A stretch of DNA of 27,651 nt from Actinomycetes bacterium (GTDB lineage: Bacteria; Actinomycetota; Coriobacteriia; Coriobacteriales; Eggerthellaceae), in assembly GCA_023403475.1 (NCBI GenBank), contig JAEYEL010000162.1, positions 1 through 27,651 of the forward strand. Reading direction: 5' to 3'. The translations under genes and the position numbers were made by a program. Position 1 is the first letter of the stretch. Each line of letters opens with the position of its first letter. A model generated the notes under the pieces. That model was not told where the DNA came from. It searched no databases and saw only the letters and a list, made by a program, of their open reading frames with translations. Shown piece by piece: positions 7,116 through 14,752 of this stretch.

Positions 7116-8078
7116 TTACCGGTTCTCCGCCAGAGCGCGCTCGTAGGCCTTCGTGCCGACGAAGATCTCGTCTTTCAGCGGATGCAGGCGCAGCTTGCGA
7201 ACACGCCGGTACTGGTATGCCGCAAGAGCCACGTTGGAGGCGAGGGCAAGGAAGCTCACTGCGAAGAACGCCGCAGGGTTGTGGGTAGTGGGGATGGGTG
7301 CCAAAACATCGGCGAACTGCGGTATGGTCATGACGAACATGGCCCACAATGCCAGCGTTTGGGCGCGATGCTGCAGCCACGCTCCGCGCTTGATGAAGAA
7401 GGAGGGAATGGTGCAGGACAAAAGCAGCGCCAAACCGCAGTAGGCGGAATGATCGGATATGCAGTTGTAAGTATAGGCGAAGTTCCATAAGTCGTAGGCA
7501 ATGATCCAAGGCCAGATCATGTCAGGCCAGATCATGTCACGCGACGAACTCTTCGCAATGAAGATGCCGAACCAGCCGCAGATGGTGACGATGTTCAGTA
7601 TTCCCGCTATCCCGTTCATAATGTTCCAAGGACCCGAAATAGTCCACAGATTCTCGACCACGCCGCCTTCCCAAAGGGCGAAGCCGAACACCTGGAAGTC
7701 GCGAACGACCGCTTCTGCTATGTTGATTGCCAAGATGAGGGGAGGGAAACAAAGCGCCCACTTCTTCTCGTAAAGGTAGTGGGTCTTGCCGTCTTTCCCC
7801 TGCCACTTGACGAAGCGCAGGGCCATGAACCCAAGGCACCCCGCCAGCGCAGAATAGGTCTTTACCCAGGTGAACCAGTTCCCGGTGCCATACTCGTTGC
7901 CAAGGACGGCCGTTTGCGGCCAAACGAAGATGGTGAATACCACCGGCACGACGGCGAAGAGAACCAAGCCGCTCCAAGGCTTCGCCCGCCCGAACTCGTT
8001 GAAGGCCATGAGGGCGAACAGGACGAACACCCATGCTGCCCAGTAAATTGGATCGGCTGCCTGATAGAGTATTCCCAT
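7116..8078 (-). CDS. Polytopic membrane protein, DUF5692-like (paralogue A)
   Basis: 320 residues with about 8 hydrophobic segments and a basic C-terminus. I think it belongs to the DUF5692 family, of unknown function; the family name is from memory. It is a distant paralogue of the gene upstream (8192-9106). Both share E-F-x-R at the end of the first helix, W-F-x-W-x-K before the third, the conserved N-I-A-E-A-x-x-R-D (residues 119-127 here), and a W-N-F-x-Y-T segment followed by a histidine. Charged and aromatic residues conserved inside membrane segments suggest binding of a small polar ligand or a redox or transport role, but no function should be assigned. Five residues D-M-I-W-P occur twice in a row (181-190). 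AAAGGAG lies 5 bases before the ATG. Confidence 0.75.
   Translation of the reverse strand: MGILYQAADPIYWAAWVFVLFALMAFNEFGRAKPWSGLVLFAVVPVVFTIFVWPQTAVLGNEYGTGNWFTWVKTYSALAGCLGFMALRFVKWQGKDGKTHYLYEKKWALCFPPLILAINIAEAVVRDFQVFGFALWEGGVVENLWTISGPWNIMNGIAGILNIVTICGWFGIFIAKSSSRDMIWPDMIWPWIIAYDLWNFAYTYNCISDHSAYCGLALLLSCTIPSFFIKRGAWLQHRAQTLALWAMFVMTIPQFADVLAPIPTTHNPAAFFAVSFLALASNVALAAYQYRRVRKLRLHPLKDEIFVGTKAYERALAENR
7509..7538. repeat. Exact 15-bp tandem duplication in paralogue A
   Basis: AGGCCAGATCATGTC occurs twice head to tail and encodes the doubled D-M-I-W-P. The copies are identical, which points to a recent slippage event that kept the frame. Confidence 0.9.
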
Positions 8079-8191
8079 GGTAGCTCCTTTCCGTAGAGCG
8101 AAAGAGAAGTTGGATTTAGCTGATGATAGCGGGCGCTTCCCCAGCGGTTTTAGGGCGCTTTTAGGGTGTCACCAGCGCCTTTGTCGCCTCC

Positions 8192-9106
8192 TCAACTCTC
8201 AGCCGGCTTTCTTACAGGTTCCACCGGGTCGCCGTAGGCGTCGATCAGACCGGCGTCCCGCTCTTCGATATATCTTTCGCGAACCCCGCCGCGACGGAAC
8301 GAGACATCGGCCTTGCCGCTGGAAAGCTGGTAGCAGTACCAGAACACGAACGGGATGCCCATGATTCCGTTGGCCATGCCCCACCAAAACATCACGTCTG
8401 GGTTAAACCACGCCTCGCTGTTCATGATGGTGGGGAACAGCAAAGGGAAGCAGCTTCGCAAAAGAAGATGCAGACCCAAGGTGTAGATACGCCCCGTGAT
8501 GTAGAGTTCTGGCTGTCTTTTGATTACCGGATAGAGCTCGGCTGCGGCCAAGATGCAGCAAGTGCTGGCAAAGAAGGCGTGGCCCTCGGCGTAAACGAAG
8601 CAGGCGTTCCACGTAGTGTAGAGGAAGTTCCACATGGGAACCGTGTAGGCGACGATCTCCCCGTAGCTCGCGGTGTCGTATTTCCAGTACTTGTCGCCGA
8701 AGGGCATGGTGACGCACAGGATGAAGCCGGCAAGGGCGTTCATGTAGTTGCCCATCTCCACGTCGCGCAGCGTGGCCTCAGCGATGTTGCAGAACACGAT
8801 GCCGTAAAGCGTCCAGCGAACCCAGCGTTTGCGCATGAACTTCCAGAACGGCGTGTCCTTCCCCTGCACGGCGGCTATCCTGCCAATGCCCGCATAGATG
8901 AGGGGTAGGATGACGGAGAGGTTTTTCGCCCAACGAAACCAGTCGTCCGAAGGGATGTTTGCTATCCAGAAGGGAACAGTGGCAAGGGAAACCACCCAAA
9001 ACCACATGGAGGTGCGGTAGTGGCGCCTCATGAACTCCGTGAAGAGCATGAGCAGCACGGTGTAGATTACCATGGAAGCTGGCGTAACCCAAACAGGAAC
9101 AGACAT
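8192..9106 (-). CDS. Polytopic membrane protein, DUF5692-like (paralogue B)
   Basis: 304 residues, about 8 hydrophobic segments, with a polar C-terminal tail of about 45 residues. It shares N-I-A-E-A-x-x-R-D, the W-F-R-W-A-K motif and the MWNFLYTTWNACF segment with paralogue A, so the pair arose by duplication and diverged strongly. It is first in the presumed operon, 113 bases before paralogue A. It is divergent from the TetR gene across a 212-base gap with operator-like repeats, so repression by that TetR protein is likely. GGAGGAG stands 8 bases before the ATG. The function is unknown; I cannot tell transporter from enzyme. Confidence 0.75.
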   Translation of the reverse strand: MSVPVWVTPASMVIYTVLLMLFTEFMRRHYRTSMWFWVVSLATVPFWIANIPSDDWFRWAKNLSVILPLIYAGIGRIAAVQGKDTPFWKFMRKRWVRWTLYGIVFCNIAEATLRDVEMGNYMNALAGFILCVTMPFGDKYWKYDTASYGEIVAYTVPMWNFLYTTWNACFVYAEGHAFFASTCCILAAAELYPVIKRQPELYITGRIYTLGLHLLLRSCFPLLFPTIMNSEAWFNPDVMFWWGMANGIMGIPFVFWYCYQLSSGKADVSFRRGGVRERYIEERDAGLIDAYGDPVEPVRKPAES

Positions 9107-9188
9107 AGCCCTTTCTCCTCCGATCTGTCGTCGATACGATTTTGTTGGCGGAATCGGTTGGAGTGTATCACGGAGCTATATGGTAAGA

Positions 9189-9215
9189 TTTCACAAACAG
9201 GGTGCTTTTGTGAAA
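9189..9215. promoter_or_regulatory. 27-bp inverted repeat, probable TetR operator
   Basis: Two perfect 9-base arms, TTTCACAAA and TTTGTGAAA, are separated by 9 bases, 83 bases from the start of paralogue B and 103 bases from tetR. The size and the position in a divergent promoter region suit a TetR-family dimer site. The arms are seen directly; the binding protein is inferred. Confidence 0.5.
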
Positions 9216-9277
9216 GACAAACGGTGCCGACCCTGCAGCTGAAAAAAGCAAAGACAAACGGCGCCGACCCTGCAGCT
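9213..9277. repeat. Two 28-bp direct repeats before the TetR gene
   Basis: AAAGACAAACGG(T/C)GCCGACC continuing to CTGCAGCT occurs at 9213-9240 and 9250-9277 with one mismatch and a 37-base period. The first copy overlaps the right arm of the inverted repeat by 3 bases. It lies between the divergent promoters and may be a second set of regulator sites or a local duplication. Confidence 0.8.
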
Positions 9278-9318
9278 CGAAAAGGCCGTCTGCTCGTCAG
9301 TGAACACAGGAGGCGCAC

Positions 9319-9999
9319 ATGGAGTCGCAGAGGGTTTTCGGAGAGAAGACGCCGCGAGAGGCGGCATCCGAGGTTCGCGCGCGGCGCGCGAGCTTGGCGG
9401 AGTCGCGTCGGCTGCAAGGAGCCCCGGGAGCCATAACCTCGGCGGCTCGGAAGCTCTTCGAACGAGACGGCGTCCACGCGACCACCATGGCGGCTATCGC
9501 AGACGAGGCGTACGTCACCCGCGAGCTTATCTACTATCATTTCGGGAACAAGAACGGCGTTATCGAAGCCGTGCTGGACGACTACGTGGAAGACTTGGTG
9601 GAAAGCGTCATCGCTTGGAACGAATCGAGGGTGTTCGGCGACACCACCGGTTCCTTGAGAAAATGCATTTGCACGTTTCGCTACGCGCTGTACGACGCCG
9701 AGGGCGAGCCGCGCCCCATGATCGGGGTGCTCGAGGAGCTGGGCGTGCGCGATGCATTCGCCGTCCGCGCCACCTTGGAAACCGTCGACTGCCTGCACGA
9801 CCACGTTGCCGTGGAATACGCCGCCTACCACAAGATAGAGATCGAGCTGGTCTATGAGATGTTCTGCGTGGTTCTTTTCGGTCTCGTGGGGCTTGTCAAG
9901 GCAAAGCCTCGGATAAGCGACGACGACCTTATGAAGGTCGTCGAACAGACCCTAAGGCTGGACATGATCCCGCTGGATGTCAGCGGGACGAGTTGTTGA
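9319..9999 (+). CDS. TetR-family transcriptional regulator
   Basis: 226 residues. A polar N-terminal tail of about 35 residues precedes the TetR helix-turn-helix (about 38-84): ITSAARKLFERDG, TTMAAIADEAYVTRELIYYHFGNKNGV. The rest is a helical ligand-binding domain of ordinary size that I cannot assign to a ligand class. AGGAGG lies 5 bases before the ATG. It is divergent from the two DUF5692-like genes and probably controls them and itself through the repeats at 9189-9277. A hairpin (TCCCGCTG / CAGCGGGA, 9968-9988) sits in its last codons without a T-run. The 134 bases to the convergent fixX contain nothing else that I can identify. Confidence 0.88.
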   Translation: MESQRVFGEKTPREAASEVRARRASLAESRRLQGAPGAITSAARKLFERDGVHATTMAAIADEAYVTRELIYYHFGNKNGVIEAVLDDYVEDLVESVIAWNESRVFGDTTGSLRKCICTFRYALYDAEGEPRPMIGVLEELGVRDAFAVRATLETVDCLHDHVAVEYAAYHKIEIELVYEMFCVVLFGLVGLVKAKPRISDDDLMKVVEQTLRLDMIPLDVSGTSC

Positions 10000-10133
10000 A
10001 TCGGCTCAATCAGCCAACCGTATTCGCAGGCGTCGGCAAAGGTGTATGGGTTTGCTGATTACAGCACTTGGCGTTTCCGCAGAATTCCATGCTTTGGGAA
10101 CACGCAGAAAAAGACAAGCGAGCAGCTGCAGCC

Positions 10134-10433
10134 CTAGCCAAAACGATACTCGACCCCTTTGGTCGGCATCGGCTGCCTCCATTTCCGAACGATAGTGTCT
10201 TCGCAGGCGATACGGCATGTGCCGCATTCCAGACAACCGGCGTAATCGAAGGTCTTCGCACCGCCTTCATCCACCTTGTAGAGGGCGGCAGGACACACTT
10301 TCACGAGCTTCAGAAACTCTTCGTCATCGGGATTGTCCACCAGCTCGATATGTGCGCTTTCCTCATCGACCTCATACTTGTTGAGAGCCAAAAAGTTATC
10401 GACGTTGACCGTGATTCTTCCAGAATCGCTCAT
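10134..10433 (-). CDS. fixX: Ferredoxin-like protein FixX
   Basis: 99 residues, the normal size. It carries V-C-P-A-A-L-Y (Cys47) and C-L-E-C-G-T-C (Cys67, 70, 73), ligands for the Fe-S cluster, inside FDYAGCLECGTCRIAC. It ends in GVEYRFG, matching the E. coli FixX end GVEFRYG. An extra Cys77 follows the cluster motif, where E. coli FixX has none. The protein would pass electrons with FixC between FixAB and a membrane or other donor pool. Its ATG overlaps the fixC stop by 4 bases (ATGA), so the two are translationally coupled. It is last in the fixABCX operon. Confidence 0.93.
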   Translation of the reverse strand: MSDSGRITVNVDNFLALNKYEVDEESAHIELVDNPDDEEFLKLVKVCPAALYKVDEGGAKTFDYAGCLECGTCRIACEDTIVRKWRQPMPTKGVEYRFG

Positions 10434-11731
10434 AGTGATTTCAGAGCCCCTCTCATTTCGCGGGCAAGCCTGAAGGCGCCGTACTCTCGCACAAGAGGAG
10501 TTATTCGCTTGACCAAGCGCGCCTGAGGCCGACCGTCCACGCTGAACAGCACGTTAAATATCTCTTTCGCCATTGCCGGATAGTCTTTGAACAAGCCGCC
10601 CCAGTGCTCCATCGTACGAGGCCACGAAGAAATAGTTCTCAGGTCTTGGATGACGAAGGAGTCTTCCATGCGCTCCCTGTACGCAGCGAGACCTGCGGAA
10701 GAAACGTCGTCCTTATCGATGGCCTCAACCGCTGCTTCGGCGGCCATGCGTCCGCTCGCCACGGCGAAATCCATTCCTCGAACCTGGTATCCCCTGTTCA
10801 TGCAAAGGCCTGCCGCCTCGCCGGTTATTACGCATCCATCGAAAACGTACTTCGGCACCATATGGTATCCGCCTTCGGGAACCATATGGCCGGAATGCTC
10901 CACAACCTTTGCGCCCCGTATGATGGGGGCGACGGCCGGATGCGATTTGAAATCTTCGAGCATCTGATAGATCGGGCAGTCGTTCGACGATGCAGCCGCT
11001 GCAGATATGGTGGCGACAAGCCCCAAAGAGATGGACTCTTTGTTCGTGTAGAGAAAGCCTCCCCCCACGCTGCCGTGCGTGCAATCTCCCACGAAGAGCA
11101 TCGCTGCCCCCTCTCCTTCAGGAAGCAAGAAGCGATCCTCTATCACGTTCGGCGCGATCTCGAACACCTGCTTTATCCCGACGGCCATCTCGCTCGCCTT
11201 GGGGCGAGGGTTGCCCAAACTGCGTTCCGAAAGCAGCGAGTTCGCCCCCTCGGCCAAAATGACCACCCGACAGGTTATCTCATCCCCACCTGCGCTCACG
11301 CCGAAAACGCGTCCCGCCTCGTCTTTCAGAAGCTCCTCGACAGCGATGCCGCACACGTATTCAGCACCGGCCTCCTCCGCCTTTTCGGCAAGCCATTGGT
11401 CGAACGGCGCGCGCAAGACAGCGTAGGAATCCCTCCCTTCCTCGGCAAGCTCCAAACTTGTGAAGTCTATGGCCACTTGGGACGAGCGATCAAGGAGCGC
11501 TAGACGCTCATGGGTTATCTTGCGCTCAAGCGGGGCCTCCTTCTCAAAATTTGGAAACACTTCCTTGAGCGCATGGGAATATATGCGACCGCCCGTCATG
11601 TTCTTGGAGCCGGAGAAGTTTCCCCTCTCCACAACGAGCACGCTTTTTCCTGCCGACGCTGCCGTATAGGCGGCCACGGCACCGGCACAGCCCGACCCTA
11701 CGACGATGATGTCGAAATCTGTCTCGGACAT
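10430..11731 (-). CDS. fixC: FAD-dependent oxidoreductase FixC (ETF:quinone oxidoreductase-like)
   Basis: 433 residues (E. coli FixC has about 428). The N-terminal dinucleotide fold FDIIVVGSGCAGAVAA is followed by VVERGNFSGSKNMTGGR. Then come YAVLRAPFDQWLAEKAEEAGA, GGGFLYTNKESISLGLV, MLEDFKSHPAVAPII and a GEAAGLCMN FAD segment, all in the order and wording of FixC. It would exchange electrons between FixAB and FixX. The ATG at 11731 begins MSETDFD, like E. coli MSEDIFD; longer in-frame starts upstream have no conserved residues. It lies 34 bases after fixB and overlaps fixX. Confidence 0.94.
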   Translation of the reverse strand: MSETDFDIIVVGSGCAGAVAAYTAASAGKSVLVVERGNFSGSKNMTGGRIYSHALKEVFPNFEKEAPLERKITHERLALLDRSSQVAIDFTSLELAEEGRDSYAVLRAPFDQWLAEKAEEAGAEYVCGIAVEELLKDEAGRVFGVSAGGDEITCRVVILAEGANSLLSERSLGNPRPKASEMAVGIKQVFEIAPNVIEDRFLLPEGEGAAMLFVGDCTHGSVGGGFLYTNKESISLGLVATISAAAASSNDCPIYQMLEDFKSHPAVAPIIRGAKVVEHSGHMVPEGGYHMVPKYVFDGCVITGEAAGLCMNRGYQVRGMDFAVASGRMAAEAAVEAIDKDDVSSAGLAAYRERMEDSFVIQDLRTISSWPRTMEHWGGLFKDYPAMAKEIFNVLFSVDGRPQARLVKRITPLVREYGAFRLAREMRGALKSL

Positions 11732-11765
11732 ATCCCTCAACCCTTCCTTCCGGACAGCCGCCCGT

Positions 11766-12650
11766 TTATAAAACCGAGAGCAAAGCGGGAAGAACGTCTT
11801 TAACGTCTCCAACCAAGCCGTAGTCACACTGCTTGAACACCGGAGCGTCCTTGTCTTTATTGATGGCGAACAGGGTTCCGGCGCGATTGCAGCCCACCAT
11901 ATGCTGCATCTGTCCCGAGATGCCGCAGGCAACGTACACCTTGGGAGAAATCATGAGGCCGGAGACCCCGATGTAGGCTTCGGCGGGCATCCAATCTACC
12001 CCTTCGGTAAGGGGGCGCGAGCAACCGAGGCCTGCTCCCAGCTTGTCGCATAGCCCGCGCGCAAGGTTGATATCCTCCTTTTCGACAAAGCCGCGCCCGA
12101 CGGCCACAACGACATCGGCCTTCGACAAATCGGCTCCCCTCCTCTCCACCGGCTTGGACGAAAGAAGTCGCAGCGGGGAGGCGGGAGCAACCCAGGAAGC
12201 GCTCCTTTCAACGTTATCGCCAAAGGCCGCAAGCCCTTCGAACGTTCCCGGCACAACGGTACATACGGTCACGTCCGTTACAGCCCTTTGCACCCGCTGC
12301 GCCACGCCGCCGTAGTACAGGCTTTCAAGGCCTTCTTCCAAAAACGCTCTCACGTTGGTTATCGCGGCCGTTCCCGCATGCGACGCCAGCCTCCCGGCAA
12401 TAGACTTCATGCGCCGAGATGCCTCCACCAGAACATAGCCGGGTTCTTCCTCATCGAAAACGGCATTCACTGTTTCGTAAGCATCGTCGAGCACTGCCTC
12501 GGCGGGAACATCGATATTGACAACCTCGTCTGCAACCGCGCTAGGAGCGTCACCGAAACAGATGAGAACGACTCTTTCCGCCAAGGTACGCGCTCCCGCC
12601 GCCAATTCGCGCGCAGCTTCCGTGCTTTCTGCCACAACAAGTGCTTTCAT
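11766..12650 (-). CDS. fixB: Electron transfer flavoprotein alpha subunit FixB
   Basis: 294 residues, slightly shorter than E. coli FixB (about 313). The C-terminal FAD domain is complete: AVGRGF, then GCSRPLTEGVDWMPAEAYIG, VSGLMISPKVYVACGISG and QMQHMVGCNRAGTLFAINKD. The N-terminal half is the more divergent Rossmann-like domain. With FixA it forms the soluble flavoprotein that delivers electrons to the acyl-CoA reductase CaiA. GAGG lies 6 bases before the ATG. The gap to fixA is 36 bases. Confidence 0.93.
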   Translation of the reverse strand: MKALVVAESTEAARELAAGARTLAERVVLICFGDAPSAVADEVVNIDVPAEAVLDDAYETVNAVFDEEEPGYVLVEASRRMKSIAGRLASHAGTAAITNVRAFLEEGLESLYYGGVAQRVQRAVTDVTVCTVVPGTFEGLAAFGDNVERSASWVAPASPLRLLSSKPVERRGADLSKADVVVAVGRGFVEKEDINLARGLCDKLGAGLGCSRPLTEGVDWMPAEAYIGVSGLMISPKVYVACGISGQMQHMVGCNRAGTLFAINKDKDAPVFKQCDYGLVGDVKDVLPALLSVL

Positions 12651-12686
12651 GAGAATCCTCGCCCTTCTCTATTCGTCAATCGCGAT

Positions 12687-13445
12687 TCACAGGGATGCTT
12701 TAAGCGCTGCCGCGAAACGGTCTATTGCACCGTCAAGGGAAGCGTCGGACGTGTCTTGCCTGCGCGCGGACATCTTCGGAGCCTTGCAGGACACCTCTTC
12801 TAAAGACCTCTTTGCAACGACGCCCTCCCCAGCCTTATGGACGGGCTTTTTCCCGGCGGCCAAGATGTCCCTCATGCCCGGAATGCGGGGAGATGCCGCA
12901 TCGGGCGTTACCGCGACAACAGCGGGAAGGCCGACTTCTATGACCTCGATCGCGTTTTCTGTGGCTCGCTCGACGTGCAGGACATGATCTTGCGCGTCGA
13001 TGCTCACGACTCCGCTCACGCACGGCAGGCCAAGCGCCGAAGCAAGATGGACATCCACTTGTTGGGCGTAATCGTCAGCGGAACCGTCTCCGCACAATAT
13101 AAGATCGTACGGCTCGATCTGCTCCAGAGCCGATGTCAGCACGGCGGCCGTCGCATGTGCGTCGAGGTGGGCATGCCCGTTGTCCGCTGCCACCATCAAT
13201 TCATCCACCCCGCGCGAGAGCACGTTTTTCTTAAGCTTGGGGTCGTCTATGGACGCAGGGCCTATCGTCACCGCAACGACCTTCGATCCCTCGTGGTCCG
13301 CAGCCAAGCGCACTGCAGCCTCGATGGCGTTCAGGTCGTAGGCCGACACCACGCCCTTCGCTTTCGAATAGTCCAGCGATCCATCTTCTGAAAACCGTAT
13401 GTCTTGGTCGTCGGGAACGACCTTGAAGGCAACGATAATGTTCAC
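12687..13445 (-). CDS. fixA: Electron transfer flavoprotein beta subunit FixA
   Basis: 252 residues (E. coli FixA about 256). It opens with NIIVAFKVVPDDQDI and contains SAYDLNAIEAAVRLA, DLILCGDGSADDYAQQVDVHLAS cut short here, and the LGLPCVSGV strand, as in Fix-type EtfB. The start is GTG at 13445, with GGAAAGGG 6 bases before it; the longer in-frame ATG at 13514 lies in non-conserved sequence. It is first in fixABCX and divergent from caiD over 383 bases. Whether this pair bifurcates electrons cannot be decided by eye. Confidence 0.92.
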   Translation of the reverse strand: MNIIVAFKVVPDDQDIRFSEDGSLDYSKAKGVVSAYDLNAIEAAVRLAADHEGSKVVAVTIGPASIDDPKLKKNVLSRGVDELMVAADNGHAHLDAHATAAVLTSALEQIEPYDLILCGDGSADDYAQQVDVHLASALGLPCVSGVVSIDAQDHVLHVERATENAIEVIEVGLPAVVAVTPDAASPRIPGMRDILAAGKKPVHKAGEGVVAKRSLEEVSCKAPKMSARRQDTSDASLDGAIDRFAAALKASL

Positions 13446-13828
13446 TCTCAGCCCTTTCCTTCTTGTTGCGCCCAATATAGGATAAGCCCCTTCCGAGGAA
13501 GTACCGTCGATCACGCAAAACGACCGACGATATCGTTTAGTCTGCTACGCCCGCAAGGTTCCGTCATCGCAAGATTGCCGTGAATGAGCGGTTACTTACA
13601 ATCTGGGGATGCTTGCAAAACCCTCTTAAGAGACCTTGCCTGGGGCCTGGCGGAGCCTGCCTCGTCGATCTTTGCGGACGCTACCCATTTTTTTGCGATG
13701 TTCGGCTTCCGGCCGCCGCAGAGTTACCGAGCCCCTTGCGATGCGCCGGCAGGGCGCAGCTGGTAGCATGGAGGCAGGCCTTTGCAAGGCATTGGCAAAA
13801 ATGACGGAACAAAGAGAAAAGAGACACT
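13446..13828. promoter_or_regulatory. Divergent fixA-caiD promoter region with palindromes
   Basis: Two operator-like palindromes are visible. AAACGA and TCGTTT (13518-13538, spacer 9) overlap the perfect 10-mer ACGATATCGT (13527-13536), and CTCTTAAGAG is at 13623-13632. A CTATAT-type -10 for fixA may lie on the minus strand at 13475-13480. No gene-like frame here has a ribosome binding site. A shared regulator for both directions is likely but unidentified. Confidence 0.4.
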
Positions 13829-14614
13829 ATGTCAGACTACCATGGAACCGACACCGTCGTATCCGACCTTCGCGAAGATGGGCTGCTCGTCATTCGCATC
13901 AACCGCCCCGAAGTGGCGAACGCCCTGAACGGAGCGACCTCAAAGGCAATGGAAAGCATTATGAATCAAGCTGAAACAGATCCCGCCGTACGCGCGATAA
14001 TCGTGACCGGCACGGGCAAGGTGTTTTGCGCAGGAGAGGATCTTTCCGAGCTGAGCGAAGGCGGTGAATGCCAAACGGTGACCGAGCACGGCTTTGGCGG
14101 ACTGACCGCGCGTCTGTGTTCGAAACCGGTGATTGCCGCCTGCAATGGATCTGCGGCGGGAGGGGGAATGGAGATAGCGCTGTCGTGCGACATGGTTGTT
14201 GCCAGCGAGCGCGCGAAGTTCGGCTGCACGGAAGTTGGCCTGGGAATAATCGCCTCCACCGGCGGCATCGTCCGGTTGGCTCGAGATATCGGCCGCAAAG
14301 ACTGCATGGAACTGCTTCTTACCGGCAAAAAAATAACCGCTCCCGAGGCGAAGGAACTCGGTCTTGTCAACTACGTCGTCCCTCCCGAACAGGTCATGGA
14401 CAGGGCTGTCGAACTGGCAGAAGAGTGCCTGAGAAACGCCCCCTTGGCATTGAAGTGGACCAAGTACATCGTACATGCTGCCAGTCAGATGTCGGAAGAG
14501 GACGCCATGCGCTACAGCGATGCCGCGTACCGCTTCCTCGAAAAGACCGCCGATGGAATAGAAGGGCCTGCCGCATTCGTGGAGAAGCGTGCACCGAAGT
14601 GGCAAGGAAGATAG
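13829..14614 (+). CDS. caiD: Crotonobetainyl-CoA hydratase CaiD (crotonase family)
   Basis: 261 residues, the same length as E. coli CaiD. It has the crotonase oxyanion-hole segments (FCAGEDLS; ACNGSAAGGGMEIALSCD). Both glutamates of enoyl-CoA hydratases are kept: Glu115 (GMEIAL) and Glu135 (CTEVGLGI). The C-terminus IEGPAAFVEKRAPKWQGR matches E. coli CaiD (IEGPLAFAEKRDPVWKGR), which favours CaiD over a general hydratase. It would interconvert L-carnitinyl-CoA and crotonobetainyl-CoA. Unlike in E. coli it is separated from caiABC and stands alone on the plus strand, divergent from fixA. The upstream GAGAAAAGAG is a weak ribosome binding site. Confidence 0.88.
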   Translation: MSDYHGTDTVVSDLREDGLLVIRINRPEVANALNGATSKAMESIMNQAETDPAVRAIIVTGTGKVFCAGEDLSELSEGGECQTVTEHGFGGLTARLCSKPVIAACNGSAAGGGMEIALSCDMVVASERAKFGCTEVGLGIIASTGGIVRLARDIGRKDCMELLLTGKKITAPEAKELGLVNYVVPPEQVMDRAVELAEECLRNAPLALKWTKYIVHAASQMSEEDAMRYSDAAYRFLEKTADGIEGPAAFVEKRAPKWQGR

Positions 14615-14649
14615 CGACCTTCTCGAAGCAACGCTGAGCACTCGCAGAC

Positions 14650-14697
14650 GCGCCCCGCCCTCATTCCTGACTACGGGCATGAAGGCGGGGCGCTTTA
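14650..14697 (+). terminator. Strong terminator after caiD
   Basis: The stem GCGCCCCGCC / GGCGGGGCGC, extended by TCAT/ATGA after one mismatch, is followed by TTTAAGTT. It lies 35 bases after the caiD stop. Confidence 0.8.
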
Positions 14698-14719
14698 AGT
14701 TGAAAGCCCGCAATCGGGC
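14697..14719 (-). terminator. Terminator after MFS1
   Basis: On the minus strand GCCCG-ATTG-CGGGC is a perfect 5-bp stem with a tetraloop, followed by TTTCAACTT. It lies 34 bases beyond the MFS1 stop and would end the long cai operon transcript. Confidence 0.6.
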
Positions 14720-14752
14720 GCGAGGCGCGAGGATCAAGCCCCTTGCACCCGA

